Notes: a model not told the origin generated them from the letters alone. Positions 1 through 10,320 are shown, numbered from the stretch's first letter. The stretch is DNA of 64,000 nucleotides from Rhodospirillales bacterium (GCA_018432935.1 JAHDSF010000017.1:186001-250000), one strand, 5' to 3'. Translations and numbers: made by a program.

Positions 1-1
1 G

Positions 2-334
2 GCGTTGCTCGACCGGTTCGGCCGGAGCCCGGATCCCCTGCGGCCCGAAGCGCGCGCCGTGCGGGCGCTCTATGCCCGGCTGCTGGCACGGGCCGCGCGA
101 CGCGGGCTGCTCCGAGGCGCCGGCACGACGCCCCACGAGTTCCTGGAACCGCTTCGTGCCGCCTTTCCGGGTGGTGGTCCCGAGCTGGCTGCCATCACCG
201 AGGCCTACGCGGCGGTCCGTTACGCCGAGGCCGTTCCCGACCCCCTCACCCTTCGCGAGCTCCGCGCCGCCTGGCGGCGGGTCCGCCGATGCCCTCGCGC
301 CAAGCCAACCGCAAGAACGGAAGCAAACCGATGA
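2..334 (+). CDS. C-terminal end of a DUF4129 (transglutaminase-like) protein, partial
   Basis: The reading frame is open at the left edge, so only the last 110 or so residues are present. The tail (ALYARLLARAARRGLLR, then TPHEFLEPL, then ITEAYAAVRYAE) has the look of DUF4129, the cytoplasmic C-terminal domain often attached to membrane transglutaminase-like proteins of the TgpA type. Its stop overlaps the ATG of moxR (ATGA), so the two are translationally coupled. Transglutaminase/DUF4129 genes commonly sit in operons with a MoxR ATPase and a DUF58 protein, which supports the call. The catalytic part lies outside the window and cannot be checked. Confidence 0.7.
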   Translation, partial: ALLDRFGRSPDPLRPEARAVRALYARLLARAARRGLLRGAGTTPHEFLEPLRAAFPGGGPELAAITEAYAAVRYAEAVPDPLTLRELRAAWRRVRRCPRAKPTARTEANR

Positions 335-1281
335 ACACCTCCCAGCCGAATGTCCGCCAAGCCGCCGCCGCCATTATCGACAATGTCGCCAAGGTCATCG
401 TCGGCAAGCGCGACACGCTCGAGCTGGCCGTGGCGGCCCTGCTGTGCGAAGGCCATATCCTGCTGGAAGACGTCCCCGGGGTCGGCAAGACGCTGCTTGC
501 CAAGGCGCTGGCACGCTCGCTGTCGTGCGAGTTCCGCCGCATCCAGTTCACTCCCGACCTGCTGCCGTCGGACGTGACCGGGATCAACCATTACGACCAG
601 AGAAGCCAGGAGTTCCGGTACGTGCCTGGCCCTCTCATGGCCAACATCGTGCTGGCGGACGAGATCAACCGCGCCACCCCGCGTACCCAGTCCTGCCTGT
701 TGGAGGCGATGGAGGAACGCCAAGTCACGGTCGAGCGCGAGACCCGCGCGCTGCCGCGGCCGTTCCTGGTCGTTGCCACCCAGAATCCGATCGAGCAGGA
801 AGGCACTTTCCCGCTACCCGAGGCCCAGCTCGACCGCTTCCTGCTGACGATCCGGCCCGGCTACCCCTCGGCCGACGAGGAGGCGGAGATCTTGACCAGA
901 TTCCAGCGCGAAAGCCCGCTCGACACCCTGCGGCCGGTGCTCGACGCCGCCGATGTGATGCGTCTCCAGATCCGTTGCCGCGAGGTGGCTGTCGGCGAGG
1001 CCGTCCGCACCTATCTTGTCGCCCTGGTCCGGGCCACCCGCGACCACCGGCAGGTGCGCCTGGGCGCCAGCCCGCGCGCCAGCCAGGCGCTCTATCGCAG
1101 CGCCCAGGTGCTGGCGGCAATGCGCGGCCGCGACTTCGTGCTGCCCGACGACGTCAAGGCGATGGCCGCGCCGGTGCTGGCGCACCGGCTGGTGGTGAGC
1201 GCCGAGGCGCTGCTGTCGGGAAGGGCCAAGGAGGGCGTGGTCGCGGACATCCTGACCAGCGTCCCAGTGCCGGTGGAGTGA
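331..1281 (+). CDS. moxR: MoxR-family AAA+ ATPase
   Basis: A 316-residue MoxR-type AAA+ ATPase. The Walker A (DVPGVGKT, residues 47-54) and Walker B (LADEIN, about 108-113) are intact, followed by the sensor-1 region (VVATQNPIEQEG). MoxR ATPases act as chaperones, often for metal-cofactor or von Willebrand-domain proteins. I chose ATG 331, which overlaps the upstream stop, over an in-frame ATG at 289, because MoxR proteins usually begin with a short leader before the first helix. The upstream DUF4129 partner fits the usual MoxR locus. No DUF58 or VWA partner is visible on this side. Confidence 0.92.
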   Translation: MNTSQPNVRQAAAAIIDNVAKVIVGKRDTLELAVAALLCEGHILLEDVPGVGKTLLAKALARSLSCEFRRIQFTPDLLPSDVTGINHYDQRSQEFRYVPGPLMANIVLADEINRATPRTQSCLLEAMEERQVTVERETRALPRPFLVVATQNPIEQEGTFPLPEAQLDRFLLTIRPGYPSADEEAEILTRFQRESPLDTLRPVLDAADVMRLQIRCREVAVGEAVRTYLVALVRATRDHRQVRLGASPRASQALYRSAQVLAAMRGRDFVLPDDVKAMAAPVLAHRLVVSAEALLSGRAKEGVVADILTSVPVPVE

Positions 1282-1378
1282 GGCCCGATCCGGAGCGGCG
1301 AAATTCACCATTTCTTCGCCATTGCCTCCGTATGTATAAAGGATCGACCGTAGCCTGCCCCCGAGTTCCCCCTTTGCC

Positions 1379-2695
1379 ATGACCACGGGAAACAGCTCGC
1401 AGCCTACCCCCGGCGCACCTGCCCGCAAGGGCGGCGGGCCGGAGGCTGCCGCCTCGGGAGACCCGTTCCAGACCTTGGTCGCGCTGCCGCCCCAGACGGA
1501 CCGTGCCACCCTGGTGCGGACGATCGACGCCGCGGTGGCGACGGTACTGCGCCGGCTGCAGGAGAAAGAACCTGGCCAGCCGCTGGGCGACGAGCTGATC
1601 CGCCTGACGCGCTCGGCGATCGACTTTCTCGAAGCGTGCACGTCCGTGCAGGATGCCGATTTCGGCAAGCAGACCAAGGTTTGGGCCGCCCAACTGCAGG
1701 AGGCGTTCGGCGCCGCCGCAGCCAGCGCCCGCCCCGCGGGCCCGCCGCCAAGAAAAGCCCCGGCGCCGTCCAAGCCGGCGGGGCCGTCCGGCGAGAAGCG
1801 GCCCGCCGCCGCGGCAAAGCCGCCCAGCGCAGGCGAAGCCTTCAGGGCTGCGTTCGAGGCTTCCCTCTGCCGCCATATCCGGCGCCGCGCGGAGGCCTTC
1901 GAGGTCCCCGTCCGCAATCAAGAGCGGCTGCCCTTCGTGTTGGCGCCGGCCTTTTCCGTCGTGCTCGAACAGATCGTGAAGGCGCGCTTCGTCCCGCCGA
2001 TGGCCGGCAACCGCCGCCTTCGGGGCCTGGCCAACAGCCTCAACGCCGCCGATCTCGAGAATGGCCTGATGGCGGTGTACGCGGAACCTGGCGGCAACGT
2101 CGTGCGGGCCCTCTGGGACGAGATGTGGGCCGAGGTCATCCGAGGCCTCGAGAACCCCGCTCCGCCACCTCAGAAAGCCCGCGTCAAGCGCGAGAAGAAG
2201 CAGTCCTGGATCGACCGCTTCGGCTTTGGCAAGCGCGACGACGACGAGGAGGACGATGGCCAGGATGCCCCCGGGTACGACCCGGAACTGGCCAGGCAGG
2301 TCTGGCACGCCTTGGAGGCGGGGGCGATCGACGGGAACTTCGATCCGCCGCGGATCGCGGACCTTGCGATCATCCGCATGATGTTCGGCATCGACGTCGA
2401 GGCCGTCGACGAGGCGAAGAGGTCGGCCAAGCAGCTTCTTCAGCAGGAAGCCGCCGGCCAGGCACGCGAGGGCGTGACGCGGGACTTCCTGAACCAGCAG
2501 TTCAAGCTTCTGCCTGCACCCTGCGGCGAGATGCTGGCGCTGTGGACCTACTTCCAGCACCGCGACCAGTTCAACTACAAGATCCTGCGTTCGTTCCAGG
2601 CCAGCCACGGGCAGACCGCCGAGCAGCGGCGCAAGTTCCTGCCCCTCTTCATGCGCTGGGTTCCCGATTTCACGACGGTCAAGGTGCAGATCTAG
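1379..2695 (+). CDS. Uncharacterised 438-residue protein next to a CheZ-like gene
   Basis: I do not recognise a family. The protein has no signal peptide or membrane segment and looks cytoplasmic. An N-terminal helical region (about 1-115) is followed by an Ala/Pro-rich linker (about 118-154), a helical domain, a strongly charged stretch (about 266-296, basic then DDDEEDD) and a C-terminal helical region ending FTTVKVQI. The gap to the next gene is 3 bases and the CheZ-like gene follows, so all three may form one operon linked to chemotaxis or motility. That role is inference from position only. A TATAAA at 1335-1340 is a possible -10 element. Confidence 0.75.
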   Translation: MTTGNSSQPTPGAPARKGGGPEAAASGDPFQTLVALPPQTDRATLVRTIDAAVATVLRRLQEKEPGQPLGDELIRLTRSAIDFLEACTSVQDADFGKQTKVWAAQLQEAFGAAAASARPAGPPPRKAPAPSKPAGPSGEKRPAAAAKPPSAGEAFRAAFEASLCRHIRRRAEAFEVPVRNQERLPFVLAPAFSVVLEQIVKARFVPPMAGNRRLRGLANSLNAADLENGLMAVYAEPGGNVVRALWDEMWAEVIRGLENPAPPPQKARVKREKKQSWIDRFGFGKRDDDEEDDGQDAPGYDPELARQVWHALEAGAIDGNFDPPRIADLAIIRMMFGIDVEAVDEAKRSAKQLLQQEAAGQAREGVTRDFLNQQFKLLPAPCGEMLALWTYFQHRDQFNYKILRSFQASHGQTAEQRRKFLPLFMRWVPDFTTVKVQI

Positions 2696-2698
2696 GCC

Positions 2699-2968
2699 AT
2701 GAGCGGCTTCTTTTCCTGGCTGTTCGGGAGGCCCGCGAAGCCTGCGCCGGGACGCCAAGCGTCCGTCGAGCGGCAGGAGCAGGTCCGCAAGCTCGCGGCC
2801 GAGATCGAGGCGGTGGTAACCCCGGACCGCCGCGAGTTGATCCGCCAGGCGATGGCGATCCGCAAATCCAAGTCGCGCATCCTCGAGGATCTCGGCGACG
2901 AACAGAAGCGAAGGCTCTATGCTCTCGCGGTCAAGCAACTGCTGCACGAGAACGATCCGAAACCATGA
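2699..2968 (+). CDS. Small conserved-looking helical protein
   Basis: An 89-residue protein of unknown function. It opens with a hydrophobic MSGFFSWLFGRP segment, possibly a membrane-touching amphipathic helix, followed by a charged, mostly helical body with no Cys. It starts 3 bases after the 438-residue protein and ends 28 bases before the CheZ-like gene, so co-transcription is very likely. The close spacing and same-strand codon pattern support it as a real gene. No function can be assigned. Confidence 0.6.
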   Translation: MSGFFSWLFGRPAKPAPGRQASVERQEQVRKLAAEIEAVVTPDRRELIRQAMAIRKSKSRILEDLGDEQKRRLYALAVKQLLHENDPKP

Positions 2969-2996
2969 TGCACCCAAGCACGCAAGGAGCTGGGGA

Positions 2997-3530
2997 ATGA
3001 ACGAGATGCGCGAGCTGGAAATCCTGAAAAAGGAACTGCTCGGTCTTTTCCGCTACATGCAACGAGTCCGTCAGGAAATCGCGGCAATCCATCATCCCAG
3101 CGATCTCGAGCACGGGTTCAACAAGATGAGCGACCAGCTCGACGCCATCGTGGAGGCCACTGAAGAGGCCACCAACACGATCATGGAAGCGGTCGAGAAG
3201 AACGAGGACATCCTGCGCATCCTGCGCGCGGAAGTCACCGATCCCGCCCAGCAGGCCCGGATCGATCAGGTGCGCGACAACGCCAGCCGCATCTTCGAGG
3301 CGTGCTCGTTCCAGGACATCACCGGCCAACGCATCACCAAGGTCGTGCGTTCGCTGTCCTACGTCGAACAGCGGGTGAACGCGATCATCGACATCTGGGG
3401 CAAGGACGACATCGACGCCATCACCAGCCTTCCCGAGCGCGAGAAAACCGAGGACGAGAAGCTCCTCAGCGGACCGCAGCGCAAGGAGGAGGCCATCAGC
3501 CAGGACGAGATCGACAAGCTCTTCAGCTGA
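2997..3530 (+). CDS. cheZ: CheZ-like CheY phosphatase (first copy)
   Basis: A 177-residue all-helical protein with the CheZ catalytic signature FQDITGQR (105-112). D107 and Q111 align with E. coli CheZ D143 and Q147, the residues that promote CheY-P dephosphorylation. The tail SQDEIDKLF (169-176) resembles the CheZ C-terminal peptide that docks on CheY. ATG 2997 follows AAGGAG at 2983-2988. A longer frame opens at 2919, but it overlaps the upstream gene and has no matching ribosome binding site. A second, larger CheZ-like gene lies at 37482-38147 beside cheY; this copy is isolated from other chemotaxis genes. Confidence 0.88.
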   Translation: MNEMRELEILKKELLGLFRYMQRVRQEIAAIHHPSDLEHGFNKMSDQLDAIVEATEEATNTIMEAVEKNEDILRILRAEVTDPAQQARIDQVRDNASRIFEACSFQDITGQRITKVVRSLSYVEQRVNAIIDIWGKDDIDAITSLPEREKTEDEKLLSGPQRKEEAISQDEIDKLFS

Positions 3531-3609
3531 GCGGTTGACGAACCGGGCTTTCGGTAAGATTTACGTTGAGGCGAACGGCCGCGGCAGGCCGGCATATCGG
3601 GGGTGGAAG

Positions 3610-4209
3610 ATGCAGGACCGAACCACGCGAAGGGAATGGATGGCGCGCATGGCAATGCTGGGATTGGCCGCGATGGCGGCGGAAATCGGGGGCGGATCGG
3701 GGGCGCAGGCGGCGCCTGCCAACCTGCCGGCCGGCCTCGACCCTGAGAACACCCTGCTGATGGATCTCAAGGACGGCCGGGTCGTCATCCAGATGCGGTC
3801 CGACCTCGCGCCCAAGCATGTGGCGCGAATCAAGGAGCTGGTTCGCAAGAAGTTCTACGACGGCCTCACCTTCCACCGCGTCATAGCCGGTTTCATGGCC
3901 CAGGGGGGTGACCCCGAGGGCACCGGGCGCGGCGGCTCCGGGGTCAACATCCCGGCCGAGTTCTCGGCCGAGCCGCACGAGCGCGGCACCGTGTCGATGG
4001 CCCGCGCCCGCGACCCCAACAGCGCCGATTCCCAGTTCTTCATCTGCTTCGACCGGACACCCCATCTCGACCGCCAGTACACGGTGTGGGGCAAGGTGGT
4101 CGAAGGGATGGCCTACGTCGGCATGATCAAGCGCGGCCGCGAGCCCGATGGCCAGGTCGCCAACCCCGACAAGATCATTCGCATGCAGGTGGCCGCCGAC
4201 GTGAAATGA
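3610..4209 (+). CDS. Exported cyclophilin-type peptidyl-prolyl isomerase
   Basis: A 199-residue cyclophilin. The core shows FYDGLTFHRVIAGFMAQGGDPEGTGRGG and, later, DSQFFICF and YTVWGKVVEGM, which are the usual active-site and fold motifs. The N-terminus has a twin-arginine-like TRREWM followed by a hydrophobic stretch and a probable cleavage after GAQA, so the enzyme probably works in the periplasm; whether it uses Tat or Sec is uncertain. ATG 3610 is preferred over 3535 because the signal peptide begins there. The stop overlaps the ATG of the lipoprotein gene. Confidence 0.9.
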   Translation: MQDRTTRREWMARMAMLGLAAMAAEIGGGSGAQAAPANLPAGLDPENTLLMDLKDGRVVIQMRSDLAPKHVARIKELVRKKFYDGLTFHRVIAGFMAQGGDPEGTGRGGSGVNIPAEFSAEPHERGTVSMARARDPNSADSQFFICFDRTPHLDRQYTVWGKVVEGMAYVGMIKRGREPDGQVANPDKIIRMQVAADVK

Positions 4210-4946
4210 CCGCCCGGCACCGTGTCGGCCGAACCGCAGGGATGGCACTGGCCCTGTTGGTCGGCGCCTGCGTGTCGCCGCCGCCCGCTCCCGACGCCCG
4301 GGCGGCCTACCTGGACGCCATCAAGGACGCCGCCGTCCCCGAGCCGGAAGAGGCGGCCGTTTCCCTTGTTCGGATCGCCGGCGACTTTCCCGGTCTGGTA
4401 TGGCGCGACCGGGACGGCCGCCGCGAGATCCTGGTCGTCGCGTGGATGAGCCGGTCCGCCTACGAGCGGTTCTATGCCGCGGGCACCGGGCGGACTCCGG
4501 CCGCCAAGCCGGTGGTGTGGGTGACGGCGGTGCCGCAGGTGCGCGAGGCCTGCCGACGCTTCGCCGGGCCCGGCCTCGAGACCCGCCTGAAGCAGCACCT
4601 AGGCCTGGCGCCCGAATGGCGCTACGACCGCTTTGTCGAGCTGTGGGTGGACCCGGCAGACCTGTTCCGGCCATGCCCCGATCCCGATCCTGCCGACGAC
4701 CGCTGCAACATCGGGCTGCCGATGGACGAGGCGCGGGTGCCGCGCCTGGCTGACTATCGCGCCTTCTTCGCCGAGCTCTACGTGCGCTCCTATCGTGCCG
4801 ACGGCGCACCGTGGACGCGGCTCGGCTACACCTATGACTGGGCGCCGGGATCGGGAGAGGTGGGGGCCAGCGAGTTCATGCTGGCCCCGGACAGCGCCTA
4901 TACGGTGGCCGGCTCGACCGCGACGTCCGAGTACTGCCGCCCGTGA
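4206..4946 (+). CDS. Lipoprotein of unknown function
   Basis: A 246-residue protein with a lipoprotein signal (hydrophobic LALLVGAC, lipobox Cys about residue 19), so it is probably anchored to the outer membrane and faces the periplasm. The mature part has several Cys and Trp residues but no family that I recognise. Its ATG overlaps the stop of the cyclophilin gene (ATGA), suggesting coupled synthesis. It converges on ilvD with a gap of only 9 bases. Confidence 0.78.
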   Translation: MTARHRVGRTAGMALALLVGACVSPPPAPDARAAYLDAIKDAAVPEPEEAAVSLVRIAGDFPGLVWRDRDGRREILVVAWMSRSAYERFYAAGTGRTPAAKPVVWVTAVPQVREACRRFAGPGLETRLKQHLGLAPEWRYDRFVELWVDPADLFRPCPDPDPADDRCNIGLPMDEARVPRLADYRAFFAELYVRSYRADGAPWTRLGYTYDWAPGSGEVGASEFMLAPDSAYTVAGSTATSEYCRP

Positions 4947-4955
4947 CCCGGCGGG

Positions 4956-6629
4956 CTAGCCGGTGACGGCGCCTTCGCTGGCCGGCCTCGCCAGCTGCGC
5001 GAACTTGCCAAGGACGCCACGGGTGTAGCGGGGAGCGGGCTGGCGCCACCCGGCGCGGCGCCTTGCGAGTTCGTCGTCGGCAACGTCGAGCTGAACCAAC
5101 CGCCGGTGGGCGTCGATGATAATCGGGTCGCCCTCCCGGACCAGCGCGATCGGGCCGCCCTCGTAGGCCTCGGGGGCGACATGGCCGACGACCATGCCCC
5201 AGGTGCCCCCGGAGAACCGCCCGTCGGTGACAAGACCGACGCTTTCGCCGAGCCCGCGCCCGATGATCGCCGAGGTCGGGGCCAGCATCTCCGGCATCCC
5301 GGGCCCGCCCTTCGGTCCCAGATAGCGGAGCACCAGGACGTCGCCAGGCATGATCCGGTCGTTCAGGATCGCCTCCATCGCCGAGCTCTCGTCCTCGAAG
5401 ACGCGCGCCGGCCCCCGGATGACCGGGTTCTTGAGCCCGGTGATCTTGGCCACCGCGCCGTCGGGAGCGAGGTTGCCCCGCAGGATCGCCAGATGGCCCT
5501 CGACGTACAGCGGATCGTCGACCGGGTGGATCACGTCCTGGTCTGCGGCCGGGGCCGCCGGCACCGTCGCCAGTTCCTCGCCCAGACTGCGCCCGGTGAC
5601 GGTAAGGCAGTCGCCGTGCAGCAGCCCGGCGTCGAGGAGCAGCTTCAGGACCTGCGGGATCCCCCCAGCGCGGTCCAGGTCGACCGCCATGTAGCGCCCG
5701 GACGGCTTGAGGTCACAGATCACCGGCACCTTCCGGCGCACGCGTTCGAAATCGTCCAGCGACCACTCCACCTCGGCGGCATGGGCGATCGCAAGGTAAT
5801 GCAGGACCGCATTGGTCGAGCCGCCGGTCGCCATCACCAGCGCGATGGCGTTCTCGATCGAGTGCCGGGTGATGATGTCGCGCGGCTTGAGGCCTTGCCG
5901 CACCGCCTCGACCAGGACGCGGGCCGACTGCGCCGCGCTGGCCGCCTTCTCGGGAGCGGGATTGGCCATCGTCGACGACCCCAGGAGCGACATGCCGAGC
6001 GCTTCGAACGAGGCGCTCATCGTGTTGGCCGTGTACATGCCGCCGCACGACCCGGTGGTCGGACAGGCATGGCGCTCGATCCCCTCGAAATCCTCCTCGC
6101 TCATCGTCCCGGCGGCACGGGCGCCAACCGCCTCGAAAGCCGACACGATCGACAGGTCCTTGCCCTTCCAGGTGCCAGGCAGGATGGTGCCGCCGTAGAC
6201 GAAGATGCCGGGGACGTTGGCGCGGGCAAGCCCGATCATGCCCGCCGGCATGTTCTTGTCGCAGCCGCCGATCACCAGCACGCCGTCCATCCACTGGCCC
6301 TGGACGCAGGTCTCGATGCAGTCGGCGATGACCTCGCGGGACACCAGCGAGTACTTCATCCCCTCGGTCCCCATCGCCATCCCGTCCGAGATGGTCGGCG
6401 TGCCGAAGATCTGCGGGTTCGCGCCGGCTTCCTTGAGCGCGGCAGCGGCCGCTTCGGCCAGCGGCTGCAGCCCGGCATTGCAGGGAGTGATCGTGGAGTG
6501 GCCGTTGGCGATGCCGATCATCGGCTTGTCGAAGTCGGCCTTGTCGTAGCCGAGAGCGTAGTACATCGCCCGGTTGGGCGACCGCTCGGGACCTTGCGTG
6601 ATATGGCGCGACCGCTGGTTGTACGGCAT
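4956..6629 (-). CDS. ilvD: Dihydroxy-acid dehydratase
   Basis: A 557-residue IlvD, which dehydrates 2,3-dihydroxy acids in valine, leucine and isoleucine biosynthesis. The Fe-S cysteine motifs are present ([14 protein letters not shown] and [13 protein letters not shown]), together with [10 protein letters not shown] near the C-terminus. Length is normal for the family. A few IlvD/Edd relatives act on sugar acids, but the sequence looks like a biosynthetic enzyme. It is transcribed divergently from a LysR regulator across 113 bases, which suggests that regulator may control it. Confidence 0.95.
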   Translation of the reverse strand: MPYNQRSRHITQGPERSPNRAMYYALGYDKADFDKPMIGIANGHSTITPCNAGLQPLAEAAAAALKEAGANPQIFGTPTISDGMAMGTEGMKYSLVSREVIADCIETCVQGQWMDGVLVIGGCDKNMPAGMIGLARANVPGIFVYGGTILPGTWKGKDLSIVSAFEAVGARAAGTMSEEDFEGIERHACPTTGSCGGMYTANTMSASFEALGMSLLGSSTMANPAPEKAASAAQSARVLVEAVRQGLKPRDIITRHSIENAIALVMATGGSTNAVLHYLAIAHAAEVEWSLDDFERVRRKVPVICDLKPSGRYMAVDLDRAGGIPQVLKLLLDAGLLHGDCLTVTGRSLGEELATVPAAPAADQDVIHPVDDPLYVEGHLAILRGNLAPDGAVAKITGLKNPVIRGPARVFEDESSAMEAILNDRIMPGDVLVLRYLGPKGGPGMPEMLAPTSAIIGRGLGESVGLVTDGRFSGGTWGMVVGHVAPEAYEGGPIALVREGDPIIIDAHRRLVQLDVADDELARRRAGWRQPAPRYTRGVLGKFAQLARPASEGAVTG

Positions 6630-6697
6630 GGCGTTCTCCTGCTGCCTGCTGCTGGTGGCTTCGATGAGATGGTTAGCGCTTGCCGAAAGTGAAGTGA

Positions 6698-6720
6698 AAT
6701 ATATTATAATGTGTTCATTA
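6698..6720. promoter_or_regulatory. Divergent ilvD/lysR promoter core
   Basis: The 113-base space between ilvD and the LysR gene has an unusual AT-rich patch in very GC-rich DNA. TATAAT lies at 6705-6710 on the plus strand and also at 6708-6703 on the minus strand, so the two -10 elements overlap back to back. A poor -35 (TTGCCG, 6680-6685, 19-base spacer) can be drawn for the plus direction; none is convincing for the minus direction. Shared overlapping promoters are typical of LysR-regulated divergent pairs. Confidence 0.5.
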
Positions 6721-6742
6721 GGTCGCTGAGGATATCACTAAG

Positions 6743-7666
6743 ATGGACCTCCGCCAGCTGCGCTATTTCGCCACCGTCGCCGAGGAGCTGCATTTCGGTC
6801 GCGCCGCCTGCCGCCTGGGCATGACCCAGCCACCGCTCAGCCAGGCCATTCAGGCGCTGGAACAGGAGATCGGGGTGCGCCTGTTCGTGCGCACCAAACG
6901 CAGCGTCGAGCTGACCCCGGCCGGCGCCCGCTGGCTGCCCTGCGTCCGCCAGCTGCTGGACCAGGCGGCGGCGCTGCCTGGGATTGCCCGCCGGCTGTCC
7001 CGCGGAGAGACGGGGTCGCTGACGCTCGCCTTCGTCAGCACCGCCGACTACAGCGTGCTGCCGCCGCTGGTCAGCCGCTATACCGCGGCTTTCCCCGGCG
7101 TCGAGCTGGCGTTGAAGGAAGAGACCAGCGATGTCCAGATCGAGCTGCTCCTCGACCGCGAGGTCGATGCCGGGCTGGTCATCCCGCCGCCGCAACTGCC
7201 GGCCGCGCTGGCCTATCTGACAATGCTGAGAGAACCCCTGGTCCTGGCGGCACCCGAGGGCTGGGTCCGCACCGGCCGCATCGCCTGCGGGAATGGCCGC
7301 GTCGCCCTGGGTAAAGTGGCGGGAGAGCCGCTGATCCTGTTCCCGCGCCGCAGCGCCCCTGCCTTCCACGACCTCGTCACCGGCTATTACGCGGCCCAGG
7401 GCGCGCAGCCCCGGACCGGCCAGCAAGCGATCCAGATGCAGACGGTGCTCAGCCTGGTCTCCGCGGGCCTGGGCATCGCCCTGGTTCCGGCTTCTTTGCG
7501 GAATCTGGGCCGCAGCGGAGTCCGCTATCTCGACCTCGAGGGCGAGCCGCCGTGCATCGAGACCGGCCTGGCGTGGCGCCGCGACGACGCCTCGCCTACC
7601 GTCCGTCAGCTCGTCGAGATCGCGGCCCGGATGGCCGCGGTCCCGCCCACTCCCGCGCCGCCCTAG
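6743..7666 (+). CDS. LysR-family transcriptional regulator
   Basis: A 307-residue LysR-type regulator with the N-terminal winged helix-turn-helix ([22 protein letters not shown], then [17 protein letters not shown]) and a C-terminal effector domain of normal length. Divergence from ilvD suggests control of that gene, possibly in response to a branched-chain intermediate, but the effector cannot be read from sequence. Its stop codon shares the palindromic CTAG with the stop codon of alaS, which converges on it. Confidence 0.92.
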   Translation: MDLRQLRYFATVAEELHFGRAACRLGMTQPPLSQAIQALEQEIGVRLFVRTKRSVELTPAGARWLPCVRQLLDQAAALPGIARRLSRGETGSLTLAFVSTADYSVLPPLVSRYTAAFPGVELALKEETSDVQIELLLDREVDAGLVIPPPQLPAALAYLTMLREPLVLAAPEGWVRTGRIACGNGRVALGKVAGEPLILFPRRSAPAFHDLVTGYYAAQGAQPRTGQQAIQMQTVLSLVSAGLGIALVPASLRNLGRSGVRYLDLEGEPPCIETGLAWRRDDASPTVRQLVEIAARMAAVPPTPAPP

Positions 7667-10320
7667 GCGGCCGCCCGCCCGGCTTCCAGCGCCTTCTCGA
7701 TTGCGGCAATCGCGTCGGCCGCGCGGTCCCCGTCGGGGCCGCCCGCCTGCGCCATGTCCGGACGGCCGCCGCCGCCCTTGCCGCCGATCGCCTCGGAGCC
7801 GGCGCGCACCAGGTCGACGGCGTTGATGCCGCCGGCGAGATCCTGGGTGACGCCGACCACCAGCGATGCCTTGCCGTCCACCACCGAGACGAGGGCAACC
7901 ACCCCGGAACCGATCTTGGCCTTGATGTCGTCGGCCAAGCCCTTGAGGTCGCGGGCGGGTACGTCCTTGAGCAGGCGCGGCGCAAAGGTCACGCCCTTGA
8001 CCGTCCTGGTCTCGGCCCCCCCGCCGCCGGAACCGCCGGTGGCGATCTGGCGGCGCAACTCGGCGATCTCGCGCTCCAGCTTGCGCCGCTCCTCGACCAG
8101 CGAGGCGACGCGCGCCGGCAGCTCCGCCGCGCCCACCTTGAGCGCCGAGGCGGCCTCGGCCAGGATCCGCTCCTCCTCGGCGAGGTGGGCGAGTGCGCCG
8201 GCGCCGGTCAATGCCTCGATCCGGCGGACGCCGGCCGCCACCGCGCCTTCCGAGACGATCTTGAACAGCCCGATGTCGCCGGTGCGCCGCACGTGGGTGC
8301 CGCCGCACAGCTCGGTCGAGTAGCCCTTCTCGCCCTCGGCCCCCATCGAGACCACCCGCACCTCGTCGCCGTACTTCTCGCCGAACAGGGCCATCGCCCC
8401 GCATTCGACCGCCTGGGCGGGATCCATCAGCCGGGTCACGACCGACGTGTTGAGGCGCACCTGGGCGTTCACGTCGGCCTCGACCTGGGCCAGCTCTTCG
8501 GCCGAGATCGCCTTGGGGTGGCTGATGTCGAAGCGCATCCGGTCGGGCGACACCAGCGAGCCCTTCTGGGAGACGTGGGTGCCGAGCCGGCGGCGCAGCG
8601 CCGCGTGCAGCAGGTGGGTGACGGAGTGGTTGGCACGGGTCGCGGTGCGGCGGACGTGGTCGACATCGAGGAAGACGTCGTCGCCGACCCGGACCGTGCC
8701 GCTCTCGACCTTGCCGATGTGGACGAACAAATCCCCCAGCTTGCGCTGCGAGTCGAGGACCGCGATGCGCAGCCCGTCCGGACCGGCGATAGTGCCGCGG
8801 TCGCCGACCTGACCGCCCGATTCGCCGTAGAACGGGGTCTGGTTGACGATCATCGCGATCTCGGCGCCGGCCTTCGCCTCGCTCACCCGCTCGCCGCCGA
8901 CGACGATGGCGCACACCTTGGCTTCGGCAGTCTCGGTGTCGTAGCCCAGGAACTCGGTGGCCCCGACCTCTTCGCGGATGGCGAACCACACGCTCTCGGT
9001 CGCCGCCTCGCCCGAGCCGGCCCACGCCTTGCGCGCCTCTGCCCGCTGCCGCTCCATGGCCGCGTTGAACCCTTCGCTGTCGACCTTGATGCCCCTGGCG
9101 CGCAGCGCATCCTGGGTGAGATCGACCGGGAAGCCATAGGTGTCGTAAAGCTTGAACGCGGTTTCGCCATCGAGAACGGCACCTGCGCTCATGCCCTCGC
9201 TCGCCTCGTCAAGCAGCTTCAGCCCGCGGTCGAGGGTGCGCTTGAAGCGGGTCTCCTCCAGCTTGAGGGTCTCGGTGATCAGCGGCTCGGCCCGCACCAG
9301 CTCGGGGAAGGCCTGGCCCATCTGCCGCTCGAGCGCCGGCACCAGGCGCCACATCAGCGGCTCCTGGCAGCCCACCAGGTGGGCGTGGCGCATGGCACGA
9401 CGCATGATCCGGCGCAGCACGTAGCCGCGGCCCTCGTTGGAAGGCAGCACGCCGTCGGCGATCAGGAAGCAGGATGCCCGCAAATGGTCGGCGATGACCC
9501 GGTGCGACACCTTGAACGGGCCATCAGGCTCGGTGCCGGTGGCATGCGCCGAGGCCTCGATAAGCGTCCGCATCAGGTCGATGTCGTAGTTGTCGTGGGT
9601 GCCCTGCATCACCGCGGCGATGCGCTCCAGCCCCATGCCGGTATCGATCGACGGCCGCGGCAGCGGCACCCGCTCCTCCGGCGAAACCTGCTCGTACTGC
9701 ATGAAGACGAGGTTCCAGATCTCGATGAAGCGGTCGCCGTCGGCCTCGGGCGAGCCGGGGGGCCCGCCGGGGATGTGGTCGCCGTGGTCGTAAAAGATCT
9801 CCGAGCACGGTCCGCACGGACCGGTATCGCCCATCGCCCAGAAATTGTCCGAGGTCGGGATGCGGACGATCTTGTGATCGGGCAGGCCGGCGATCTTCTT
9901 CCACAGGCCGAACGCCTCGTCGTCCTCGGAGTAAACGGTGACCATCAGGCGCTCTTTCGGCAGGCCGAAGTCGCCGGTCACCAGCTTCCAGGCGTGCTCG
10001 ATGGCGACGTCCTTGAAGTAGTCGCCGAACGAGAAATTGCCGAGCATCTCGAAGAAGGTGTGGTGACGCGCCGTGTAGCCGACGTTCTCGAGATCGTTGT
10101 GCTTGCCGCCGGCGCGGACGCACTTCTGCGAGGTGGTGGCGCGCGAATAGTCGCGCTTCTCGACCCCGGTGAAGACGTTCTTGAACTGGACCATGCCGGC
10201 GTTCGTGAACATCAGGGTCGGATCGTTGCGCGGCACCAGCGGACTTGATTCCACGACCCGGTGCCCGTTGCGGGCAAAGTAGTCGAGGAACGCCTTGCGG
10301 ATATCGTTGACCGTCTGCAT
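7663..10320 (-). CDS. alaS: Alanyl-tRNA synthetase
   Basis: An 885-residue alanyl-tRNA synthetase that charges tRNA-Ala in the cytoplasm. The start [20 protein letters not shown] is the usual AlaS opening. The editing domain shows [12 protein letters not shown] and a zinc-type Cys/His motif CGGTHV. The C-terminal end has the expected Gly-rich hinge (GGSGGGG) before the C-Ala/DHHA1-like domain. ATG 10320 is preferred over a frame-open ATG 15 bases upstream. The stop overlaps that of the LysR gene, so no transcription terminator separates the convergent pair. Confidence 0.97.
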   Translation of the reverse strand: MQTVNDIRKAFLDYFARNGHRVVESSPLVPRNDPTLMFTNAGMVQFKNVFTGVEKRDYSRATTSQKCVRAGGKHNDLENVGYTARHHTFFEMLGNFSFGDYFKDVAIEHAWKLVTGDFGLPKERLMVTVYSEDDEAFGLWKKIAGLPDHKIVRIPTSDNFWAMGDTGPCGPCSEIFYDHGDHIPGGPPGSPEADGDRFIEIWNLVFMQYEQVSPEERVPLPRPSIDTGMGLERIAAVMQGTHDNYDIDLMRTLIEASAHATGTEPDGPFKVSHRVIADHLRASCFLIADGVLPSNEGRGYVLRRIMRRAMRHAHLVGCQEPLMWRLVPALERQMGQAFPELVRAEPLITETLKLEETRFKRTLDRGLKLLDEASEGMSAGAVLDGETAFKLYDTYGFPVDLTQDALRARGIKVDSEGFNAAMERQRAEARKAWAGSGEAATESVWFAIREEVGATEFLGYDTETAEAKVCAIVVGGERVSEAKAGAEIAMIVNQTPFYGESGGQVGDRGTIAGPDGLRIAVLDSQRKLGDLFVHIGKVESGTVRVGDDVFLDVDHVRRTATRANHSVTHLLHAALRRRLGTHVSQKGSLVSPDRMRFDISHPKAISAEELAQVEADVNAQVRLNTSVVTRLMDPAQAVECGAMALFGEKYGDEVRVVSMGAEGEKGYSTELCGGTHVRRTGDIGLFKIVSEGAVAAGVRRIEALTGAGALAHLAEEERILAEAASALKVGAAELPARVASLVEERRKLEREIAELRRQIATGGSGGGGAETRTVKGVTFAPRLLKDVPARDLKGLADDIKAKIGSGVVALVSVVDGKASLVVGVTQDLAGGINAVDLVRAGSEAIGGKGGGGRPDMAQAGGPDGDRAADAIAAIEKALEAGRAAA

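Noticed and set aside
1154..2977. A 607-codon minus-strand frame opposite the 438-residue gene
   Set aside because: I considered it because the plus-strand gene is unknown. The plus gene has tight spacing to its neighbours and plausible helical content, whereas the minus frame runs into moxR in antisense.
7552..10248. An 898-codon plus-strand frame opposite alaS
   Set aside because: It is fully antisense to a clear alanyl-tRNA synthetase. Long open antisense frames are expected in very GC-rich DNA, and its translation shows no family resemblance.
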